This document shows, piece after piece, positions 41,160-52,710 of a DNA stretch of 64,000 nucleotides (position 1 is the first letter of the stretch; the number at the start of each line of letters is the position of its first letter). The DNA comes from Vandiemenella viatica. Taxonomy: Eukaryota > Arthropoda > Insecta > Orthoptera > Morabidae. Both the position numbers and the translations under genes were made by a program. Below the pieces are notes generated by a model. The model ran no database searches. It was not told the DNA's origin and saw only the letters and a list, made by a program, of their open reading frames with translations. Where the stretch lies: the NCBI GenBank assembly GCA_031002005.1, contig JARYHS010008074.1, positions 268,647,930 to 268,711,929 on the forward strand, in the 5' to 3' direction.

Positions 41160-41709
41160 GTATGTATTATTTTTGTTAATGTGACCAACAGTTGTGATAG
41201 TTCTTAGTGTGAATTCCTTTTACTTGGTTCTTGATTGGTAATGTGCAACTGGCATAGAAATTAATCCAACATGATAATTATTTAATTTTGGAGTGATCAT
41301 GTATTATGATATTATTGAGGGGCCACAGTTAGAGCAACATGACCAGCAAAGTATTAAAGTACCACTATTTTGTATGCAAAGGGTTTCAATTGATCGTGAT
41401 TTAAATTTTGGTTGTGGTCATCTTGGTTACAACTTTTAGGTAGTTTTAGGTGATCATCCAGATGAAAGCTGGGCTGATTTCAACTTCCTGTTCATGAGCT
41501 ACAAATGAACCTTAGAATAATCTGAAACCCATTTGCTTATAACTTACATAGTTCTCATAGTTCTCAGACAGATGATAGCACTTACTGGCCTCTTAGGCTA
41601 AATGGTATTTAATGACCCCAGTGTTGAGAATTTTTGAACATCAACAAATACAAAAATGAAAGGGATCCAGTATCAGCAATTGTTTGAGCAATGTGATTAC
41701 ATGTTCTTA
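41160..41709 (+). other. TRAPPC9-like intron, no feature
   Basis: Starts with the GTATGT donor. AT-rich intronic sequence with no exon or TE boundary that I recognise. Confidence 0.5.
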
Positions 41710-42685
41710 TCTTACTTGGGAACCATCAGACCTGTTCAGAACGGATTTCGATCCCCCGAGTATATGTTGTAGGGTATTTACTCCATATGTCTGTGTTACA
41801 ATTATTTCTTCAAAATGAGCCCTAGGTATCGAGAAATTAACGCGGAAACATATGTGAATAAATTTTAAATATTATAATTTTAGTATTTTGTATATAAACT
41901 TCAGCGTGGTGTATGCGGTAAGGTGCTAACTTCCCATTTTGCGAACCTGGGTTCAAATCCCCATACTGCCAAATATTTTTATTTCTTTTTTTATATGCAG
42001 TAATCATTGAGCATTGATTTTATTTCATTTAAAATTCATTTAAGAATTTTTATTATGCGAAATAACAGACATTATGTTATTTTCAAATAGTTACAAGCTA
42101 CCACCACTGAACGGAAATAAGTATAACTGCAGTAGGGGGTAAAAATCCCGACCTTATGGCTGTAATATATTTACTTTATGATATTAATTGTAGAGATACA
42201 AGTATAGAAATGATGAACATGAAATGTACCTGTTTCATTAAAAAAAACACATAAACAATGAAATAATGATTTTCTAAAAAAAAAAAAAAAAGTTCGGACT
42301 GTATATTCTGTAATATTTTGTTTTAAAAGTTATTTTTCATAATAAAAATTCGTAAATTAATTTTAAATGAAATAAAATCAATGCTCAATGATTACTGCAT
42401 ATAAAAAAAGAAATAAAAATATTTGGCAGTGTGGGGATTGGAACCTGGGTTCGCAAAATGGGAAGTTAGCACCTTACCGCATACACCACGCTGAAGCTTA
42501 TATACAAAATACTAAAATTATAATATTTAAAATTTATTCACATATGTTTCCGCATTAATTTCTCGATACCTAGGGCTCATTTTGAAGAAATAATTGTAAC
42601 ACAGACATATGGAGTAATTACCCTTCAACATATACTTGGGGGATCGAAATCCGTTATGAACAAGTCTGATGGTCTCCAAGTTAGA
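41710..42685. mobile_element. Large palindromic (foldback/MITE-like) element with tRNA-like modules
   Basis: Two arms of about 345 bp (about 41715-42060 and 42345-42680) are inverted copies with roughly 95% identity by eye, around a ~285-bp AT-rich spacer. Each arm contains a tRNA-promoter-like module. In the left arm (plus strand, 41901-41972) an A-box-like TGGTGTATGCGG is followed about 31 bp later by a B-box GGGTTCAAATCC. The right arm carries the same on the minus strand (42500-42429). No transposase frame. A TSD could not be fixed because the outer 10 bp are eroded. It may be a foldback DNA transposon or two head-to-head SINE-like units. Confidence 0.8.
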
Positions 42686-44482
42686 AATATTATAATGAGC
42701 GTCTACGGGTTGTGTATTTCACAGAGAGAGGTCAGTACTTACTACTGAGTATAAGCAGAGTGACTATAATATTTAAAATAAATATTTAGAGGACTTATTT
42801 CAGTAACATCTGACCCTAGATATTTGTTTTGACATACATTGTTTGGCAATAATTTTGCTATTTAGTTTTCTGTGCACTGTGTAGCATCTGTTTATTTAAA
42901 ATACTGGTGGTGAAACAATTCTTACAAGAGATGTATAATAAACCATAGTTAAAAGTATTTAATTATAGCTACAGAGAAATCATTCCTTTGATATCCTAAG
43001 TAGTAAATTTTTGCATTTTGTGAAAATTATTTGTGTACTGTTGTCATACTATTGTGTAATTATTAGATTTTGCGAAGAAATTTCATTTAATGTAAAGCAT
43101 GTAAATTATTTTTTGTCTTTATTTAAAATTTTCTTGCAGCTAATAGTAATAATTAATAGTTAATAATTATGTCCATTAAAGCTTTCGATTGCTTTTGAAG
43201 TGACACGTTGGTTATCATTTTTTTAAACATTGATAAGAATATAACTCGATATTTTAAGTTATTAGTTGTTGTTTTCTATAGAACTTGGATTTTGTACCTG
43301 GGTTTTAGAATTCTGGCTCCTTTTAGAGTTCCGCACCCAATTGGAAATAAAACCATATTGTTATCAGTCTGCTCTCTATCCATCTCTGTAGCTTGTGAAT
43401 AGTATAAATTCGAGAATTTGTGCTGGTTATGTATTTCAGTGACAAAAATTGAATATTGTATTAAAATTTTGTAAAACTGTGTTCCAGAGAGATCCCATTC
43501 AACTGAAGGGGTATATATTTTGCATTCCGCCTTTTAGGGAAACATTGTCTTGTGGAGGACTAAGATATTTTAACCATAGGAAATTTAAGATATGTGTGCC
43601 TGTGAAAATGATGAGTTTTAAATTAGTGTTTTTAAAATATCAAGCTGCTCCAAAAATATATGCTATACTCTTGGAGCTTGAAATTGGTCTTCAGTGTTGA
43701 TCTATCATATTTTTAAACAACCTATGTCTAATGCAGTTGTAATTACCAAACAAAAGAACTAAAAGTGTTTATTTTGCAATATATTGATTCTATTTTTTGA
43801 TCTCAATTAAAATGCATTGCAACCTAATGGGTGTTTCAGGTACTGTCTGAAATAAATTTGATTGGAATTAAACAAATGCATAAGCAACATGGCATTAGCA
43901 GGGATTGGCGCCGTGTCTGCTACATGAATATACTTCAAGCATTGATTTTATCGTCAATAATTGCTATCTGATCTACCACAATTCTTGAGATCATTGGAGT
44001 ATGGAATTCTAATTGTGTAAGGTTTTACTCACAGATGACCCTTCCTCCAATTATTTCTTAAAAAAAAAAATATCAGTTCATTTCTTATATAACTTAGTAG
44101 AAATTAATGTGAAAATTTATTAAATTATGATGGGAAATAGCATTAAATTTAATAATGATCAGAAAAGCTATTGTTGTCACTTGCTGCAATGCTGACTCAA
44201 GTAATGGAAATCTATTGTGAATCCAATAACTTGATTCATGATAATCGGATTTGTATGTTGTCATATTTTCACATTTTATACCAGTTTTTATTTACCCAAT
44301 TAAATTGTGAGATTTATATGGTCATGTTGGTACATCAAAGGAATTTGTTGTTTGTGAAAGCTCAGTAGTGACAGATACAACATCAAGGAAGTGTGGTCTA
44401 CCATAAGTCATTTTAAATTTCAAAAATAATAGAGGGATAGTGATAATTGTTTGCTGTTAATTGAATATTACAAATGAAAGCA
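42686..44482. other. TRAPPC9-like intron, no gene recognised
   Basis: About 1.8 kb of AT-rich sequence. The open frames at 43208-43402 and 43449-43700 have no recognisable domain or splice context. Confidence 0.4.
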
Positions 44483-44600
44483 TATGGCGGAAAAAATCCG
44501 TTGTGATCGTTTTACACACACAATTAAGAAAATGTTTTGGCCACCACTCTACCGAAATAGAGAATATTTTGGGTCATTGATGGGAAAACTACAGGTTATA

Positions 44601-45454
44601 CAGGGCGTTCGCCGGGAAACGCAACCCACTGTTAGCGCTACAAGGAAGAAACTGCTCCCGGCGAGCGAGCGCTCAGTTTCCGGCATTGTTCGACCGTCGG
44701 CCGCGGACTATTTCATAATAATTACGCTTCATAAACTTCATAAACTTGTGTGCTAAGCATTTAAATGTGACGTAATTCATTAGCTTACCTTATAAAAGAT
44801 GCTGGAAGTGTTGACCCTCTTGTGTAATGCACATTTCACATCTTCTGAACATATTTCGAGACACACGCTGCCGTAACTGACTTAATGATTTTTTGGGTGA
44901 CTGTTCTAGTCGAAAAGCGAAAGCGTCAATTTTCTCCTCTGTGAGAATACGGTTGACCGACAGTCTCTTTTTGTTAAAAAATGAACCCGTTTCTCTTACT
45001 TTTTTAACCAGACGCAGAATTGTTGATTTAGCTGGCAGTAAAGAGCCAGGAAATTCGCGACGAAATTTACTGTGACACTTTTTAAACGACTTCTTCTTCA
45101 CATATGTATCGTAGAGAAATATTCTTTGTTGCAAACTGTAACGTACCATAATTTTACTCACACTCAAACACGGTACAGATTAATAAGAGTATGAAGCCCC
45201 AAACCAACCAAACCGCAAAGAAACGTTTATTCACAACACTGATTAATAAGAGACTGAAGTCACAAACTATCTACAATGCAAAGAAACCGTTCTTAACAAT
45301 GTAAGGGTCACTGCAATGCACTGTTGGGGCAGCGGAGGTGTTAAACAGTGCGGTGATTCACGGTGCCGGTTGGCGGAAACTGCTGGCGGCACTGACCGAG
45401 CAAGTTGCCGACGGCAACAGACTGGGAGGGTAGCGTTTTCCGGCGAACGCCCTG
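44601..45454 (-). mobile_element. MAR2: internally deleted mariner-like element
   Basis: An 854-bp element has termini CAGGGCGTTCGCCGGGAAA and, inversely, CAGGGCGTTCGCCGGAAAA, flanked by TA (44599-44600, 45455-45456). The other TG2 LTR reads straight across the target site (GGTTATATTAC at about 49576), which confirms the boundaries. The ends are GC-rich; the interior holds a shortened transposase frame. Confidence 0.93.
44790..45167 (-). pseudogene. MAR2 truncated transposase (HTH domain fused to C-terminal tail)
   Basis: An open 125-codon minus-strand frame. The N-terminal ~95 residues form the DNA-binding part of a mariner-like transposase (YSLQQRIFLYDTYVKKKSFK; KFRREFPGSLLPAKSTI; ILTEEKIDAFAFRLEQSPKK). 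The sequence then jumps to FRRCEMCITQEGQHFQHLL, the characteristic last residues of the same transposase family. The whole catalytic DDE/D core is missing through an in-frame internal deletion. If expressed it could only bind DNA, a potential dominant regulator; that is speculation. The MSVSKIM start is the first Met. Confidence 0.85.
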
Positions 45455-45660
45455 TATTACTACATTGAATCACAAGTTTTTGGTTTCCAAGTTACAACGT
45501 TTAATTACGTTCAAATCAGCCATGAAAGTCACCCCGATACCATGCCAAATGTTTAACCGTGTATAACATTAGACAACTTATCCGTGCTGTTGCAGGTAAA
45601 AACCATCCACGTGGGAACTATTCACAAGTTTCTCAGCACATCTTACAACCACACTACATT

Positions 45661-45771
45661 CAAGACCACGTTGCGCTGCTGTACTTTCTTTTTCTTTCAA
45701 GACCACATCGCGCTGCTGTACTTTCTTTTTCTTTCAAGACCACGTCGCGCTTCTGTACTTTCTTTTACTTT
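45661..45771 (+). repeat. Three tandem 37-bp units in TG2 3' LTR
   Basis: Units begin at 45661, 45698 and 45735 with 'CAAGACCAC.T.GCGCT.CTG' and end in 'TACTTTCTTTT..TTT'. The partner LTR has a single unit (49790-49826). Confidence 0.88.
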
Positions 45772-45845
45772 CACTTCTCCTTTTTTTTTCACAGATATTC
45801 TTCTTCAGCCAGCGCTATCGTTGATCTATATGAGAGGCTTTCTAC

Positions 45846-46399
45846 GTTACATCCCCCACCAAATTTTTCATTATTTTTGGCAATTTTAACTGTCCAAAAT
45901 TTAAGGGTAAATTTGGGATTTACATGCCTTAACTTTCCTCCTTCACATAACATTACACACTCTAATTCACTAAGGAAATACACCTCTGACATGAGAGTAC
46001 TAAAATTATAAACTATCAAAAATGTTTGTGGTATCGAAGGTGGCCTGTTACAGAAATGGCTTATACAAATCTTATAAATTATAAACAACATTTTACATTG
46101 ATACAAATAGCATTTGAAACTCACAAAATGAACTCTTTAAAGATACATAGGGTTTTGCTATCAAATTAATTAATGATAAAACTCACAGGTTACGATTAAC
46201 ATTGACATTAACATACATATTACAGATAAAATCAAAATCAACTCACAAGATGGGTTAATACATTCCCCTTAATTAAAATACTTAATTAGAAATACAAGAT
46301 TTTGGGATCAAAGTATGCATCACTAGATTGCATCAAACTGTTACGTTTCTAGAGTCCTGTCACGGAATTATATTCCATGCCCCACTTGACTTTTTTTTC
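45846..46399 (-). other. TG2 segment between gag relic and 3' LTR
   Basis: About 550 bp with no pol motif, which is why I consider TG2 pol deleted. A purine-rich minus-strand tract abuts the LTR. Confidence 0.5.
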
Positions 46400-48466
46400 C
46401 ATAAAGGTATGGCATATTTCTACTGGTCTGAGGTGGTCCTTCTGGAGTAGTTGCCTTCGTACGGACCCCAACGTCAGCAGATTTTAGTTTTTGTGTGGGT
46501 TTGTCCTTGTTCCTGTGTATTTACCCTTTCTACATGTTGGATTTGGTTAGGGATTGGAAACTGTTGCTGTTGGTCCTGATTATACGTCCCACTTTGTAGT
46601 CTCCTGATTTGTGGTTCACCCCAAGAAGGGTTCCCACTATAACTGTCTTGCCAGTGATTATCATGATGATTATTGCTCTGCCAGTTATTATTATTGGGGT
46701 TATTGCCCTGCCCGTTATTACTGTGATTATTGTAATGCCAGTTACTATTGTGCTGCTATTGTGCATCATACTGTTGGCGAACATCGTGTTGTGTGCAACC
46801 ATTCATGTGGTTGTGCTGATATTGGCAGTTCCCATCAACATAATTGCCTGGACGGGCATTGCTATAGTTTGATCTATTCTGAGGTTGGCGCACTGTGTTT
46901 TTGCCCAAATATGTACGTCCCCTTTTGGTTGAGGTATGTTGTGGGTGGGTGTCATATGTTGCTCTGGTGGTGTTCTGCATATCTAAATCTGTTAACCTCT
47001 TTTCTGCATCATCTATTTTTGTAATGTTTAGGACCCCAAAGATTTCCTGTACATTCTGTGGCATTCTGCTAATTATGTCACAAACTACCTCCTCCTCCGG
47101 TATAGGGTTCATAAAATAGCATGTCTTGGCCACTTCCTTTGTAAAAAACTCTGCAAAACCTAGACTATACAATGGTCCAGTGCAAAGTTGACTCTTAATG
47201 TGACATTGAATCTTGGAGGACCAATATTGCTCAAGGAAGGCTTCTTTGAACTGTGGGTATGTGATGTCGCGTTGCCCCTAGTCATGTGCCGTACCATGGA
47301 GGTGTTGAAGAATACAATCAATTTTTTCCTTGTCTAGCTATCTCTGAAAAATGCTATATGTTTAAAAGCTGTTTAGGAAACTACTGGGTGCATTCTTCCT
47401 TTATTGCTAAATTTTTGCACCTCAAATTTTACTGGTGCTGCCATAGGTAGTTCATGTAAATTAGAGTTCCTATTAACAGTAATCCCTTCTCTAATCAATT
47501 GCTCGACCTGGTGTTGATAGTTAGTCATTTCTTGTTGGCATTTAGTAACCTCTTTTTCAACCCCCTGTACCTCTACGGCAATGGCTTTCAATTGTTGGGA
47601 GAGATGTTCGTCACTAGAAGAGAGAACCTGTACATCTTGTTGTCCGCTGAGTACTGTGTCTTGATTATTGCTAAGTTATTATCAATGTGTCCCATTTTGT
47701 GTTGCATCTTTTCGATGGTTTTGTCTAGTTTATCTACTCTGTGGGTGGAAATGACTGCTTGTGTAGTGACCTGTTCAACCTCACAATTGAGTTGGTTCAC
47801 TTGTTGGGTCACCTGTGTTGTGAAATTATCTACTTTTGTTTGTAGTTCCTGATTGCTTTTTCTGCATTCTGCCCGATATTGTAGAAGTTTACTATCAAGG
47901 ATAGACATCTTGTTGTCCAGGTACTCCGTTAATTCGTTCTTTAATATTGTAATGTGTAATGCAGTGGCCTTAGTAATTTCTGCTGACTGGGAATCAAGTT
48001 TATCAGATTGTGATCTGAGCATGTCTAATATAAGCTTCAGTGAACTACTATCCTGATCTGACTGCCCCCATTGGCAGAGGGGTAGAACCGGATAACGTAA
48101 CGGTTTTTGTGTGTCAATGTGTGCCTAAGAATGGAGTGTCAAATCCAATTACGTTGCTATCAGATCATGTCTCAGAAATGCCATCTGTTCTTTGTGATGT
48201 ATTCTGTCCTACTGAATATCCACTGGGTGACCCAATAAATGCCTGAGCCTGTGGAAGTGGGTTTGCTGTGTCATCAATTTCACAATTTAGCTATGATGGT
48301 TGTTGGTGGTTATCCATGTGTTCCACTGCTACCGTGACTTGTGTCTGCATTTGTTGTGTAGCCTGGATAGCATTAATGGATAGTAATGGGAGGTATATGT
48401 CATTCGTTACAGCTGCCTGCGATACTTCAGTAGGAGATGATGTGTTTTGTTACTGTCAGCCATTGT
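46400..48466 (-). pseudogene. gag: TG2 gag relic
   Basis: A minus-strand gag starts at MADSNKTHH (ATG about 48466) and is broken into several frames. A heptad-rich coiled coil (48022-47588; KVDNFTTQVTQQVNQLNCEV) is followed by MAAPVKFEVQKF (about 47440) and then a capsid C-terminal part (GFAEFFTKEVAKTCYFMNPI; NITKIDDAEKRLTDLDM). The end is Asn/Gln/His-rich without CCHC knuckles. The order and the FFxxExxK / DAExxLxxLD pattern match TG1 gag, so TG2 and TG1 are related families. Stops and frameshifts occur near 47600, 47370, 47170 and 48030-48460. Confidence 0.75.
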
Positions 48467-49458
48467 GCTTTGTAAACAGAATTGTTAGAATGGTTCACAA
48501 ACCACAAAGACCAAATCAAAATATTGAGCAACTCGACTATATAACAGATATACAAGATATATAAAAAGGAACGCAAATAACATTCCATTAGTCAGGACTG
48601 TAAATACCATTCATACATATAGGGTAATAAAGCTATACACAATGCTGCAATGTATGGAAAAGTCTGGAATGAACTTCTTGAGAAAGGCTTTCAAATCAGA
48701 GTCTTGAAAGTTGGCAACCATAACCCCCAAGATGTAAATGCTTAATCAAAATGTAAGTAACATCAACTATAACCTCCAAGACAATGTAAACACTTGATCA
48801 AATCAAATAGTATCACACAACAGGTTGGGAATAAATCACACTTAAAAGCTATGATTTCTAAAACCCAAAATAGATAAGTTTATATGGATGTTAAATACTG
48901 TTGTTTAAGTAGCGTGTAAATCAGCAAACCTATGTTTGTGATAGCGAGTATACTCATACAATGGAAAAAATAATATGAGGAGAAGGAAAAGTATACTCCG
49001 CCAGGCTTATTCGAGTCAGCTACACTCATTACAAGTGATCAAACATAAAAATTAGTGAAAACCCACAACAGTGTCTACAAGTTTATAAGTGGCCGCAAAA
49101 CTAGGAAGCTATTTGTTCACTATGAATGTGAACAAGAAAAACTTTCACGGGTGAACATACACAATAAATACTTCACATGAATACTTGGTTGTGTTTCACA
49201 CATTCGTGTTTGAACTGCAATATGTACTTAGTCTCGTCCACATAGCTTTATCCTGTGCACTGCTTCTCAGTTCTTAGGCTGCTACCGGCAGAGACAATAT
49301 ACTGGGTTTGTTGTTGTAAGTTACAACGATGCTGAAACTTGTAGCAACGTGGTACCCAGCCTACAAAATGGCGGTATCGGTAGAGAATACCAACCTCGGT
49401 GTGAATAACGTTTGTGTTCATAACGTTTAAATGTCTTCATAGCCTCACTTAGTTACCA
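48467..49458 (-). other. TG2 leader
   Basis: About 1 kb between the upstream LTR and gag (minus strand), starting with TGGTAACTAAGTGAGGCT as a likely primer-binding site. No coding content. Confidence 0.55.
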
Positions 49459-49832
49459 TATGGCGGAAAAAATCCGTCGTGATCATTTTACACACACACC
49501 GGTTGCAATTAAGAAAATGTTTTGGCCGCCACTCCACCAAAATAGAGAATATTTTGGGTCATGGATGGGCAAACTACAGGTTATATTACCACATTGAAAC
49601 ACAAGTTGATGGTTTCCAAGTTACAATGTTTAATTACGTTCAAATCAACCATGAAAGTCATCCTGATACCATGCCAAACGTTTAACCGTGTATAACATCA
49701 GACAACTTATCCGTGCTGTTGCAGGTTAAAACCATCCACGTGGGAACTATTCACAAGTTTCTCAGCACACCTTACAACCACACTACATTCAAGACCACGT
49801 TGTGCTGCTGTACTTTCTGTTTCTTTCACTTC
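49459..49832 (-). repeat. TG2 5' LTR, part 1 (interrupted by EV2)
   Basis: Matches 44483-44600 plus 45457-45780 without the MAR2 insertion. Ends with CTTC (49829-49832), the left EV2 target duplication. Confidence 0.78.
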
Positions 49833-50566
49833 TGTAAAGGTCGCTTTTTGTATAATAGGAAATTAGTTAAGAAAAGAATTAAGGAAGTCATATGTCACTT
49901 AAACGTGACATGGTGCTGGACAAGCACACAGTTAAACGTTACTCAAGTGTAGCTCTTGCTAGAACGTTCGGCGAGAATGCCGTGTTCAGCACCTTAGTTG
50001 GGTTGCCGACCGCACAACTGTGTCAGCCTGACCTGCATACATGATAGGTTCACGTAACAAACCCCTATAGTAAGGCCGGCAAATCATGCCTCGGCCACAG
50101 CTGTTGGAACCGCGCAGAATCTGTGCCAGACGCCGGAAGCCGGGTCGCGACTTCGACACTCCGCCGCCCGCTAGCCAGCCAGCCCTCAGCTTCCAACCAA
50201 GATCTTCGATGCAACTACTGTAAGTTACTGTTCAGTTACTCCGTGGACTCTTGCCAGAGGCGCCAACCTCCCTGTAACTAATCACTGGAATAAACCAAGG
50301 TGCCAGCCTAACGCCCCTTATCATTTAACTTAGAACCAGTCCTTCTCTCGGTACTTGGTGTCAGAGCAATTAGTTGACTATCTAAGCTAACCAGAATACC
50401 GGCAGCCGAGAGAACGAGCAGAGATCCTGGACGACGTGAACTCCTGGCAAGTAAGTAACTTAGAGAATAATACCTCCGGCCTCCACTCTGTTAATCCTGA
50501 CGGACGAATCAGTCAGGCCTAGCCACACAGCTGATTAAGCCACAATTGCTAAAGTGGGACGTCACA
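49833..50566 (+). repeat. EV2 5' LTR
   Basis: Matches 58600-59319 along its whole length with scattered substitutions and small indels. It ends GTCACA; a TGG (50570-50572, TGGTGATCAGAAGCTGGG) three bases later is a plausible primer-binding site. Confidence 0.93.
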
Positions 50567-51211
50567 GACTGGTGATCAGAAGCTGGGAGACGAACTAAGG
50601 AATCGGCAACTGGAAGAAAAGGTGAGCAATTCCACTTGCCCACGGGAACCCTCAAGAAATTTGTTAGGGCATACAAAGAGGCAAAACAGTTGAGAATACT
50701 TAATTATAAGAAAGGCCGGGAATGTAATTAGTTACGGGCTGGCTGGCGGGAATATCAGGCGGAAGTATCGTGTGGAATTTATTCGCCGTACGACGGATGT
50801 CTTCACGCAGCGTAACATTGCAGCATCTCTGACGGCGGCCGGTAACGACGCTCCAGCTCAGCAGCAGTGCGCGGCGAACCACAGCTTGGCCTGCCTGCCC
50901 TCAGTAGCAGACGCAGCCACTACGAGTTAGTCTTCCAACTGAGAAGGGTCACGCTTCGCTGCCACCCCTCCCTGTGAAGCCTCGCTTCGATGCCGCAGCA
51001 CGTCCCTCCGACTCGTCGCTTCGTCGCCTGGTGCAACAATCAGTGAGTAAGGTTCATCCTTTACGTCGTGTCAAATGCTAAAGCTACTAACCAACCTTAA
51101 ATATCCGTCCAGGAGGCGGTAGAAAATTTAAATCAAAGGGTACAAAATCTTGCAACCCAAACTACTATTCCTAGGGAGGACGTAAAAAATTAACAATTAG
51201 CTACAACGCTT
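50567..51211 (+). other. EV2 leader with primer-binding site
   Basis: 645 bp, starting with the TGGTGATCAGAAGC site. No intact frame is seen. A decayed gag N-terminus may begin near 51100. Confidence 0.55.
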
Positions 51212-52147
51212 TTGGCCCATGGTAACATCTTCGCGGGGATCCCTGGGGAAAATATTCGCCTGTTTCTAGAGAAGCTACAAAATTTGTTTGACCTTGTGGA
51301 TTTACTCACAGAGGTCAGAATGCGAATTTTGATCAGTAAATTGGAAGGGGCGGCATATCGTCACGTTCAATATGATGAAAATTGCAAGGCTTCAGTCACT
51401 TTCGAAGGACTTCGTGATGAACTTATTAAGAGGTTTTAACCTAGAGTTGTTGCTCGATTCTACCGTGAAAAATTAAGAAACATAAGGCGCGAGAGCGGGG
51501 AAAGCATTGAGAATTTCGTGGTTAGGTTAAAACATGTAAATAGTCTAACTTACGAATTAACAGGGGAACCTGAACATGATTTAGCTATCTCCTATGAAAG
51601 TGACCAAAGATTGCTTGACATCTTCCTTTCAGGGGTGTCCAGGGACCTGTGTGAATTTGTTTCTTTAAAAAGACCCCAGACTTTCAATGACGCAGTTGAA
51701 TTATCTTTACTATACGAACAGGTTAAAAGTAAACCAGCACCAGAAAACAGGCCTAGACTTGTCAAGTCGATATTTCACATAAAAAAGGTAATTCATTGCT
51801 ACTATTGTGGAACTCTGGGCCATAAGCAAAGTGAGTGCTTCAAAAATCCTGCTAATAAAGGGAAAAATCTGACTAGAAATGCAAATAGATCCACGGGCAG
51901 TCAAGGGAGAGGGGGTTTTTCCAAAAATGCGTCTTCTTGTCCCAACTGTAGTAGAAGAAATGGGAGTAACAGTAGTCACAATAATGGATTTCGCGATGAC
52001 AGGAGAAGTAAATGCTCAAAAGGTAATTGGGACAGGAATAGGAGTTTTAAAAACCACTCTGACGACAATAGAAGGAAGGGGTCGGATCTTATGGAAACTG
52101 AGGACGATAGTACAACCCCCGACAATGCAAATCAACAGGAAAACTAG
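51212..52147 (+). pseudogene. gag: EV2 gag
   Basis: A single-frame gag with one stop (51437-51439, TAA). The capsid region shows IFAGIPGENIRLFLEKLQNL, GLRDELIKRF, then YREKLRNIRRESGESIENFV and DIFLSGVSRDLCEFV. A single zinc knuckle CYYCGTLGHKQSEC sits at about 51798-51839, followed by an Asn/Ser/Arg-rich basic tail. The true N-terminus upstream of 51212 is unclear. It packages the element RNA in related elements. Non-functional as read, though suppression of one stop would leave it open. Confidence 0.8.
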
Positions 52148-52276
52148 TTTCGGGTGGCCAAGGAGACCCCGGTGTGTCACCCTTGCAGGTGAAAAACGTT
52201 CCTGTCGCATGCAAACAGGAATTTTCAGGGGTCAGATTTGGTTTTAACAGTATACAAACTAGGTAAGTGTTGTTAG

Positions 52277-52612
52277 ATGCTGATTGATTCGGGGGCCCAC
52301 AGTTCTCTACTAAATGTAAATGTATGCGGGAAGGAAAGGTTGAGCCCGCCGAACTGTAGGACCACGGATTTAGATCCCGGTAAGGAAATCCCTGTTCTTG
52401 GAGTTAAAGATGTAAAATTAAGTATTGGTAAAGGGAAATTCTTAGCAACTATGTACGTCGTTCCAGACTTGGGTCTTAAATATGAGGGAGTTCTGGGAAT
52501 TGACTTCTTAAAACAATACAAGGCAATTTTGGACGTTGCTGAGTGCTCGGTCAGTTTAAGGGATCACTTCGGTGAAAACCTCTACCAATTCGTGCTCGCG
52601 GGGAAAAAATAG
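52277..52612 (+). pseudogene. EV2 protease (retropepsin domain)
   Basis: A 112-codon open segment with the aspartic protease active site LIDSGAHSSLLNV, the flap region and VLGIDFLKQYKAILDV, which corresponds to the conserved C-terminal hydrophobic-Gly motif of retropepsins. It is separated by stops from gag (52147) and from the RT part of pol (52613-52710). It would normally be expressed in a gag-pol polyprotein. Confidence 0.8.
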
Positions 52613-52710
52613 ACGTATTTAGCCCCACAGAACAGGTACAACAGTCAGTAGTAAGGTCCAACACTGCATGTACTATCCCGGGCTCGACGGGTAAGGTTCT
52701 GTATATTTTA

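Larger units (their letters stand above)
44483..45845 (-). repeat. TG2 3' LTR (contains MAR2)
   Basis: 44483-44600 plus 45457-45845 match 49459-49832 plus 59324-59391. This copy holds three tandem 37-bp units (45661-45771, 'CAAGACCACGTTGCGCTGCT...') where the other LTR has one. Confidence 0.78.

Noticed and set aside
41901..41972. Possible functional tRNA gene
   Set aside because: A- and B-boxes are present, but the T-stem and anticodon stem do not pair properly and an inverted copy lies in the other arm, so it is a tRNA-like repeat module.
46609..47024. Hydrophobic plus-strand frames (Ile/Val-rich)
   Set aside because: Antisense shadows of the Asn/His-rich tail of TG2 gag on the minus strand.
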